From NCBI GenBank assembly GCA_016840695.1, contig JAEORV010000115.1, forward strand, positions 1 to 6,029: 6,029 nt of DNA, written 5' to 3'. Origin of the DNA: Promethearchaeota archaeon (GTDB taxonomy: Archaea; Asgardarchaeota; Lokiarchaeia; Sigyniarchaeales; SOKP01). Made by a program: the position numbers and the translations under genes. Below the pieces are notes generated by a model that was not told the DNA's origin, did not search any database, and saw nothing but the letters and a program-made list of their open reading frames with translations. The number at the start of each line of letters is the position of its first letter. Positions within the stretch are counted from its first letter, which is position 1. This document shows, one piece after another, positions 1-5,900 of this stretch.

Positions 1-23
1 TCCTTTAATACTAGTTAACATGA

Positions 24-713
24 TTATTTTAAAGCTTTTTCTATAGCTGCTCGTGCAAGCAAGCGAGTAGAATCCAACGTAGGCAGTGGGCAATCCTGTG
101 GGTCAATAAGTAGCGGAATTTCCGTGCATCCAAGGACAACAGCATCACATCCCGAATTTTTCAATTTTTGGATGACCTCGTTAAAATATAGCCTAGATTT
201 TTCGAGAAATTTACCGTTTACTAATTCAGTAAAGATTATCGAATCGATTTTCTCACGATCATCTTCATGTGGAATCATATGGGATATACCGAATTTTTTT
301 AGCGACTCTGGATATACTTGAGACATCATGAGGTATTTAGTTCCTAGTATTCCAAGGTTTCTATATCCATTTTGTTTAGCCTTTTCGCCAACAACTTCGG
401 CAATGTGCAACCAGGGAATGGGCGAATCTGCAATCATTAAATCGAAGGCTTGATGAATGGTATTATCAGGGCAAATGGCAAACTCAGCGCCAACTTTCGC
501 AACTTTCTGGGAGGAAACTAGCATGAGTTCCGCAACCTTTTTCCAATCTTCGTTCCGGATATGGCGCATGTATTCTGAAAATGGAGGCACGTGCATGGAA
601 ATTTCTGGATGCCCAAATTCCCCCATCTTTTCTTGAGCTTCAATACATATCGTTCTAAAGCAAAGCGCGGCTCCTTCTGCGCTACAACCTATAATACCAA
701 CATGTTTAATCAT
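24..713 (-). CDS. Aspartate/glutamate racemase family protein, first catalytic Cys replaced by Asp
   Basis: Cytosolic cofactor-independent racemase-superfamily enzyme; members invert or isomerise acidic amino acids and related acids. From Met at 713 it has 229 residues, the usual family length, and opens with the expected beta strand and glycine turn (MIKHVGIIGCSAEG). The C-terminal catalytic motif is intact (VVLGCTEIP, Cys codon 126-128, residue 196). The N-terminal motif, usually PCNTAH, reads CPDNTIH, so Asp83 (codon 465-467) stands at the first catalytic Cys position; a Cys lies two residues earlier. E. coli YgeA (L-Asp/Glu racemase) is a known variant with Thr83 and Cys197, so one Cys can suffice. 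Exact substrate and reaction are not predictable. An AGGA six bases before the ATG at 713 supports this start; an in-frame ATG at 797 would add 28 residues ahead of the fold. The gene is divergent from the aminotransferase and may share its control region. Confidence 0.85.
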   Translation of the reverse strand: MIKHVGIIGCSAEGAALCFRTICIEAQEKMGEFGHPEISMHVPPFSEYMRHIRNEDWKKVAELMLVSSQKVAKVGAEFAICPDNTIHQAFDLMIADSPIPWLHIAEVVGEKAKQNGYRNLGILGTKYLMMSQVYPESLKKFGISHMIPHEDDREKIDSIIFTELVNGKFLEKSRLYFNEVIQKLKNSGCDAVVLGCTEIPLLIDPQDCPLPTLDSTRLLARAAIEKALK

Positions 714-800
714 AATTTTTCCTATCTCGTTTTCTTGTGGATGATTAGCCCAAGATAATTCACTCTTTATTATATCTTTTGCGTCTTTCAAAACCATAAA

Positions 801-808
801 TTATATAG
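801..808 (+). promoter_or_regulatory. Candidate TATA box for the aminotransferase gene
   Basis: TTATATAG resembles the archaeal box A and has A-rich sequence just upstream that could serve as a BRE. Its centre at about 804 predicts transcription from about 830, leaving a leader of some 24 bases that includes the AGGAG at 841-845. Read on the other strand, the same element (CTATATAA) could start racemase transcription near 778, ahead of the ATG at 713. The whole spacer is AT-rich, so chance matches are likely. Confidence 0.4.
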
Positions 809-818
809 ACATGTTCTA

Positions 819-840
819 ATTATATTTTATACGATATAAT
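819..840. repeat. Inverted repeat in divergent promoter, possible operator
   Basis: Perfect 7-base arms ATTATAT (819-825) and ATATAAT (834-840) flank an 8-base spacer, TTTATACG. The dyad lies between the two divergent genes, overlaps the likely start of aminotransferase transcription and covers the minus-strand TATA-like element. A dimeric regulator bound here could control both genes. The arms are pure A/T in an AT-rich spacer, so chance is a real alternative. Confidence 0.35.
820..831 (-). promoter_or_regulatory. Candidate TATA box for the racemase gene
   Basis: On the minus strand this reads TATAAAATATAA. Its centre at about 826 predicts transcription from about 800. That would make a message almost leaderless for the ATG at 797, or give a leader of roughly 85 bases for the preferred ATG at 713. 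It overlaps the dyad at 819-840. It competes with the element at 801-808, and the sequence does not decide between them. Confidence 0.35.
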
Positions 841-845
841 AGGAG
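841..845 (+). promoter_or_regulatory. Shine-Dalgarno site of the aminotransferase gene
   Basis: AGGAG lies eight bases before the ATG at 854 and is the strongest ribosome site in the window. It fixes the aminotransferase start and implies a leadered message, so transcription must begin upstream of 841. Confidence 0.75.
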
Positions 846-853
846 ATTTTCAG

Positions 854-2026
854 ATGTTTTCTAAAAGAGTTGACTCGATAAAACCATTCATTGTAATGGA
901 AATACTTGAAAGAGCGCTAGAAATGGAAGAAGATGGCGTTGATATCGTGCACATGGAAATTGGCGAGCCTGATTTTGACACGCCTGCTCGAATCGTGGAT
1001 GGATGCCTTTCAGATATAAAAAGTGGGAAAACCCATTATACCCATTCGTTGGGATATTTAGAATTAAGAGAAAAGATTTCAGATTATAAGTTTCAAACCC
1101 GAGAGACGAGATTTAATCCAAAAACCCAGATTATGGTAATGGGAGGTACGAGTCCCGCCTTTTTTAACATCCTCTCAACGCTTCTTAATCCAGGCGATGA
1201 AGTTTTGATTACTGATCCTGGATATCCATGTTATGCTAATTTTGTTAGTTTCTTTGGGGGAAAACCCGTGTTCGTACCAATCCACGAAGAAAATGAATTT
1301 GATCTGGATATAACATCTCTCGAGAAAGCTATAACTCAAAAAACTAAAGCTTTAATTATCAATAGTCCTTCTAATCCCACTGGACAGATCATTCCTGAGA
1401 AAACTTTAGATAAACTAGCAGATCTCGTAAAAAAACATGACTTTTGGATCATTTCTGACGAGATTTACTCTGAGTTGACTTACGATGGAATCATTGCTCC
1501 ATCTTTAAGCGATAAGAAATTTGAAAGATGCCATCATCGCCTCATAATTTTAGACGGTTTCTCAAAGTATTGGGCAATGACTGGCTGGAGGTTAGGATAT
1601 ATAATTGCACCACCAGATCTTATAAATAAAATGACTCCCGTCCAGCAAAATTTCTCAATTTGCGCGCCATCAATTTCTCAAGCCGCAGCTGTTCACGCAC
1701 TTGATTGTGAAGAGGAGACCTTGGAAATGTTACGCATTTACAAAGATCGTAGGGCTTTTATCGTAAAACGATTAAACGAAATCAAGGGAATAAGTTGTTT
1801 AGAACCTAAAGGGGCGTTCTACATTTTTGCAAATATTCAAAAACTCAAAATATCGAGCATGGAGTTTGCGTGGCAATTACTTGAAAAAGCTCACGTCGCA
1901 ATTTGTCCAGGCATCTCTTTTGGTCCAAATGGGGAAGGTTTTGTAAGGTTCTCTTACCCCACTGATATTGAAAACATTAAAGAAGGAATGGTTCGCTTAG
2001 AAAAATTTATTCAAGAAGTATTATAA
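854..2026 (+). CDS. PLP-dependent aminotransferase, class I/II (aspartate aminotransferase-like)
   Basis: Fold-type I aminotransferase of 390 residues, a full-length size for the aspartate/alanine/aromatic group. It moves an amino group from an amino acid to a 2-oxo acid through PLP in the cytosol. Visible landmarks: MEIGEPDFDTP near residue 34; phosphate-binding GGTS at 97-100; PGYPCY at 122-127; Asn174 in SPSNPTG, which contacts the PLP O3'; Asp202 in SDEIY, which pairs with the pyridine nitrogen; Lys238 in GFSKYWAMTGWRLGY, the Schiff-base lysine; Arg246 in GWR, a phosphate ligand; and Arg365 in FVRFSYP, which binds the substrate carboxylate. All key residues are present, so it should be active. 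Sequence alone does not set the substrate (Asp, Ala, aromatic or branched). AGGAG at 841-845, eight bases before the ATG, fixes the start. ridA follows on the same strand after 69 bases, and the racemase gene is divergent. Confidence 0.95.
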   Translation: MFSKRVDSIKPFIVMEILERALEMEEDGVDIVHMEIGEPDFDTPARIVDGCLSDIKSGKTHYTHSLGYLELREKISDYKFQTRETRFNPKTQIMVMGGTSPAFFNILSTLLNPGDEVLITDPGYPCYANFVSFFGGKPVFVPIHEENEFDLDITSLEKAITQKTKALIINSPSNPTGQIIPEKTLDKLADLVKKHDFWIISDEIYSELTYDGIIAPSLSDKKFERCHHRLIILDGFSKYWAMTGWRLGYIIAPPDLINKMTPVQQNFSICAPSISQAAAVHALDCEEETLEMLRIYKDRRAFIVKRLNEIKGISCLEPKGAFYIFANIQKLKISSMEFAWQLLEKAHVAICPGISFGPNGEGFVRFSYPTDIENIKEGMVRLEKFIQEVL

Positions 2027-2042
2027 CTTCTCTCTGATCTTG

Positions 2043-2051
2043 TATATATAG
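2043..2051 (+). promoter_or_regulatory. Candidate TATA box for ridA
   Basis: TATATATAG lies in the 69-base gap after the aminotransferase stop. Its centre at about 2047 predicts transcription from about 2073, a leader of some 22 bases before the ATG at 2096. The element suggests ridA can be transcribed on its own, but read-through from the aminotransferase gene is equally possible because no clear terminator lies between them. Confidence 0.4.
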
Positions 2052-2095
2052 TACAAATCATTACATTAATTATTAAATTTTAAAGTGCATGAAAA

Positions 2096-2473
2096 ATGGT
2101 TGATATCGAAGTAGTAAATCCTGGTACTCCCGTTGCTGGACCTTATAGTCCTGGAGTCAAAGTAGGCAATTTATTATTCGTTTCGGGGCAAGTTTCTAAG
2201 CCAGGTACCACGGACATAAAAGAACAAACTCGTTCCGTCTTGGATAATATTAAAAAAATCGTTGAGGCTGCTGGAGGAAGTCTTTCGAATATCGTAAAAA
2301 CAACGGTATTCCTTACAAATTTTAAAGATTTTGGAAAAATGAATCGGGTTTACAAGCAATTTTTTGAAGATAATGGTGTTTCGGAGAAATTTCCAGCAAG
2401 GAGCACCGTAGAAGTCTCAAATCTAGTGGTTGAAGGATTAATAATTGAAATTGACGCTATTGCAGCGTTATAA
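2096..2473 (+). CDS. ridA: RidA family reactive enamine/imine deaminase
   Basis: A 125-residue YjgF/YER057c/UK114 protein, the typical length. The family forms trimers with active sites between subunits and hydrolyses reactive 2-aminoacrylate and related imines, released by PLP enzymes, to 2-oxo acids and ammonia. Conserved positions seen: Tyr17 in AGPYSPG, Ser30-Gly31 in FVSGQ, Asn83 in KMNRVY, Arg102 in FPARSTVEV (equivalent to E. coli Arg105, which holds the substrate carboxylate), and Glu118 in IEIDAIA (equivalent to Glu120). The usual Cys107 position is Thr104, which does not argue against activity. With the key Arg present it is a true RidA-type enzyme rather than a divergent Rid subgroup. 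Placement after an aminotransferase suggests it protects PLP enzymes from imine damage. The ATG at 2096 lacks a strong ribosome site. An ATG at 2089 is out of frame and stops after four codons. Confidence 0.93.
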   Translation: MVDIEVVNPGTPVAGPYSPGVKVGNLLFVSGQVSKPGTTDIKEQTRSVLDNIKKIVEAAGGSLSNIVKTTVFLTNFKDFGKMNRVYKQFFEDNGVSEKFPARSTVEVSNLVVEGLIIEIDAIAAL

Positions 2474-2477
2474 TTCA

Positions 2478-2503
2478 TTTCTTTTTATTTTCTATTCTTT
2501 TTC
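2478..2503 (+). terminator. T-rich tract after ridA, likely archaeal terminator
   Basis: Just after the ridA stop the plus strand carries several runs of four or five T (CTTTTTATTTTCTATTCTTTTTC), without a hairpin. T-rich tracts on the non-template strand are the known intrinsic terminator of archaea. The tract ends the plus-strand unit where it meets the convergent NTF2-like gene and overlaps the last codons of that gene. No comparable T tract serves the minus strand here. Confidence 0.55.
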
Positions 2504-2902
2504 TGGTGATAATGTGATTATCGTACGCCAAACTGCTAACCATTTACCTTCTTCTCGAATTAGCACGAAAATATCTCGTCCCACATCGTCGAAAGATTTA
2601 CCATTCATCTCATAGGTCATTTCAAAAGTATAGCCTGCGATTGCGGTATTTCCATAAACTTGAATTGAGGAATCTTTTTCCTTGAATTCTTTAGTGATCG
2701 CCATTGATGAAAATCCCTTATAGCTCTGAACGCATGCGACTTTCCCCTTCCCTTGTTCTTTACCATCGGGAGTGACGATTACCATGTTGTCGTGAAAATA
2801 ATCGATTAAGTCTTCGGCGTGCCCCTTTAACCACGCGTCGTTAATGGCTCGAATGACTTGCCAAACTTGTTGTTGATCTTTCGTTTCAAATGAATTAGTC
2901 AA
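2492..2902 (-). CDS. NTF2-like (SnoaL/DUF4440-type) small protein
   Basis: A 136-residue protein with the pattern of the NTF2-like alpha+beta barrel. A first helix (WQVIRAINDAWLKGHAEDL) leads into YFHDNMVIVTPDGKE. Beta strands follow, including IQVYGNTAIAGYTFEMTY, DIFVLIREEGKWLAVWRT and IITLSP. Such proteins are small ligand-binding or enzymatic barrels, usually dimers; DUF4440/SnoaL members include isomerases, cyclases and proteins of unknown role. No certain catalytic pair can be assigned, so the function is unknown. The start appears to be TTG at 2902: the frame has no ATG until residue 40, and it is closed by a TAG seven codons upstream. There is no Shine-Dalgarno site, but a TATA box at 2951-2960 would give a leader of about 25 bases. 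It converges with ridA and lies 66 bases downstream of the large TPR-nitrilase gene on the same strand, so it may have its own promoter as well as read-through. Confidence 0.82.
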   Translation of the reverse strand: MTNSFETKDQQQVWQVIRAINDAWLKGHAEDLIDYFHDNMVIVTPDGKEQGKGKVACVQSYKGFSSMAITKEFKEKDSSIQVYGNTAIAGYTFEMTYEMNGKSFDDVGRDIFVLIREEGKWLAVWRTIITLSPEKE

Positions 2903-2950
2903 GATAGAGTAAATAATGAACTATTTTCTTAATTATTTTTCTCCAATTAG

Positions 2951-2960
2951 ATATATAAAA
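2951..2960 (-). promoter_or_regulatory. Candidate TATA box for the NTF2-like gene
   Basis: On the minus strand this reads TTTTATATAT, a close match to archaeal box A. Its centre at about 2955 predicts transcription from about 2929 and a leader of about 26 bases before the TTG at 2902. It lies in the 66-base gap downstream of the TPR-nitrilase stop and supports separate expression of the small gene. Confidence 0.5.
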
Positions 2961-2968
2961 TCATTTTA

Positions 2969-5900
2969 CTATCTAGTACTTTGGATGAAACGAATCTCTT
3001 TTTTTTGTTCCTTTTCCCATTTTTTGCGCTCTGAACGGAGCTTGAAGAGGTCGACATCTTTATATATCAGACCTTCTTCTTTTGGAAGAATAGTCCTTTC
3101 AACGCGTTCCTTTTCGGGAGTATGTATGAACGAGTCGCCAAATTCTGCGAAATTGGCGAAAAAACAATAGGCATAAATCGACCTGCGAGCGTCGAAATGA
3201 GCCGCCTTAAAATCAGCGGTAACCGGTGTGAACGCAGGATTCAAAATTATATCTACGGGGGGTTCGAAATTTTTCAGTTCAACCCTCAAGTCCATGTCGA
3301 GAAAGTCGCGGCAGATGGCTATGGCAATCCTTCCGTATTCCGTATTGCAGATGATGGTTTTTCGAGGAATATTCCCCACATCTATGGCCTCCTTGAATCG
3401 CTTCTTCCCAAAATGAATGGTAGCTGGTATGTGTTTTTCTTGTTCCCAGAGGATTCCATCTGGACCAAATACTACACTCACATTTCGTTTCGTTTCTTGG
3501 TCGTGGAAGGATCCTGGAACGATATACATGTTGTATAATTTAGCAAGATCCGAAATCTCCTCTAAAAATTCGCCATAATTGAGGTCAATTGCCATCTCTG
3601 GAAATAATAGGATGTTAACGCCTTCCTCGCTAGCATTTTCAACAATATCTCTTACTTGAGCTTTCACAGATTCGACTTTCTCTTCTTTAATGCCTAAGAG
3701 TCCAGAAGGCTTCATTTGAAAAAATTCACCAATTACATTGCCCGTCTTCGATACACCTATTTGTGCAATCGCAACACGGCACTCCCTCTTCTGAACTTTA
3801 GGGTACTCTTGAAACAAGTCCTTATAGCTTATCTCGTATTTTTTTGCGCTTCTTTCTTCCATGACTCGTCTTTCTTCTTCCGTGAACTGGACGACTTCGC
3901 CTAATCTTGGGGATTGGCTGGTTTCCAGCGAGCACGCCGGGGCGACGATGCCAACAGTGCTTCTGGAAATGTCAGGCTTTTTAATTGAGTTTAAAGCTGT
4001 AATCATTATTTTTTCTTCTTTCTCCACCATGTTTAGGCGTTCCAGAACTTCTTCTTTTTTGTGGATATTACCCGCTTTTTCAAATAACTTTGCAGAAGAC
4101 CTTAAATACTCAGATCCGATTTTAAGGAGCTCTTTTCTTTGTTCAAGTTCCAATTGCATGTCTGCCCTGATAAGATGCCACGCAGCGTCAAAATAAGTGG
4201 ATGTTGCTAGTGCCCAATCAGCACCATTTTCAAATCCTCCTTTTTGATAAGATATTGCAGCTTTTCTTAGGTCTGCCCGTATTTTTGAATATAATTCCGT
4301 TTTAACCTTTAATTCTGACTCTTCGTCAAACATACACCCGTTTTCTAAAGCTTGACAGAAAGATGCGTTCCCTGAAGCTAAGAATTTTAATTTACTATCA
4401 GAAAAAGTCTTACTTGCTTTTACAAAAAGGGTAGCGGCTTCTGCGAACCTGCCAGGATCTTCGTATTTTTCCGCAAGTTCCATTGTTTCCCACGCCCTAC
4501 AGAGAAAGTACACTGCCTCAAGTTCTCCTCGTTCTCGCTCGACTTTGAAAAGATTACAGACATATCGAAATTCAGTAGCAGCTGAAGCAAATAACTCAGC
4601 AGCTTCGCAATGCTCGCCTTTCTTTCCTAAAATCCTTGCTTTTTCAACATTTATCCTGGCGGAACAATATTTTATCCTTAATTCGGCTATTTTTCCAAGC
4701 TTTTCAATCCGTTCTAAGACAAACCTATCATTAGAGCGTTTTAAAACAGCGTCCATTGATTTTATTGCCTTGTTAAATGTATTCTTAGTCATTTCGTATT
4801 GCTCAATCGCTTTTTCATGCTCTTCGAGCTTGCTGAGCCGTTCGGCTTCTTCCTGGGACGCCCAGGCTGAAAAATACATTGCTTCATATTCAAAACTTCT
4901 TAGGTTTTTAAGAATTTCGTACGCTTTTATATAGCTTTCTTGTGCTGTCGTGTGGTTTTCTCTTTTATGAAATGCTTTAGCGCTTTCAATTAATCCCCAA
5001 GCTTTAGCGTAATTGGATTTTTCAGTGATTCTTTTTTTTAAAGGCTTATACTCAACGTTTTCTAACGATTCTAAGTGAGTTTTTTGAGCCTTCTCGTAAT
5101 ACCTTGCTGATGTTGTATTGTTACCTTGTCGATCTTCTATGCGCGCAAGATATTCAAAGGTAGCAGCGGCTTTAGCTAGGAATCCTCGTTTCTGGCACTC
5201 CTCGATTGTATTTAAAAATAACTCTTTCGCTTCAATCAACGCATCATCACTCGTATTTAAAATGCCAAATTCTTCATATAGAAGCCCTAACCTCATTTGG
5301 GAAGTTATATTGCCTGAAATCGATTGCCCGGGATGTTTATTGTATTCTTTTGACGCATCAATAGCTTTTGATAACATTTTAATCCTTTCTTCCTTGCTAT
5401 CAGCAATGTCAGCCAGAGTTTTATAAGCTTTATAAAGGGCAGCAAATCCATAGGATCTTATAACACTTCCTTTGTATTTTTCTGCAATCTTGTCTGCTAG
5501 AATTGCATATTCAAGCATTTTATCGATGTAATCTGTCTGTTTGGATTTAGAAGTTGAAAGCACGACTAATTGCGAATAACACCATGAAATATTTTGATGA
5601 ATCGATGCAAAAAAAGGAGATCTTGTTTTTGTTAAAGCCTCTTTAGCGTGTTCAATCCCTCTTTTAGCGTAAGATATTCTCTGAGCTGGGGTAAAAATAC
5701 GCCACTGACTAATAGTAGTATAATAAATAACAGGAATATATTGTGAGTTGCTATATATAACTGCCATATTGTCTTTAAAAATTGTTCCTATTTTCCTGAT
5801 CTCTTCAATGTCGCTTGCAATCCTTTTTTGAAGATAATTCACCCTGCCACTAAAAGCAGCACTTAAAATCAACCCCCATAATATCATGATTATCATATTA

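Noticed and set aside
124..321. Plus-strand open frame opposite the racemase, and a minus-strand frame at 2174-2359 opposite ridA
   Set aside because: Both lie inside well-conserved enzyme genes on the other strand and have no recognisable protein features.
2027..2095. Terminator or regulatory RNA between the aminotransferase gene and ridA
   Set aside because: The gap is 69 bases of AT-rich sequence with no convincing hairpin and only a weak pyrimidine stretch at 2027-2040. A TATA-like element is the only thing supported.
2996..3010. Plus-strand T run that could look like a terminator, with a similar one near 5031-5040
   Set aside because: They encode Lys-rich segments of the minus-strand gene (KKEQK and KKRI regions), and no plus-strand gene ends there.
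3122..3538. A 138-codon plus-strand open frame opposite the nitrilase domain, with smaller ones at 2916-3170 and 3228-3416
   Set aside because: All lie antisense to a conserved catalytic domain with an intact triad. Their translations show no domain pattern, and no ribosome site was evident ahead of their starts.
3716..5426. Plus-strand open frames at 3716-3904, 3861-4196, 4545-4934 and 5118-5426
   Set aside because: They are antisense to the TPR-like region. Their Ser-, Phe- and Leu-rich translations are what the opposite strand of Lys/Glu/Ala-rich helical coding sequence produces.
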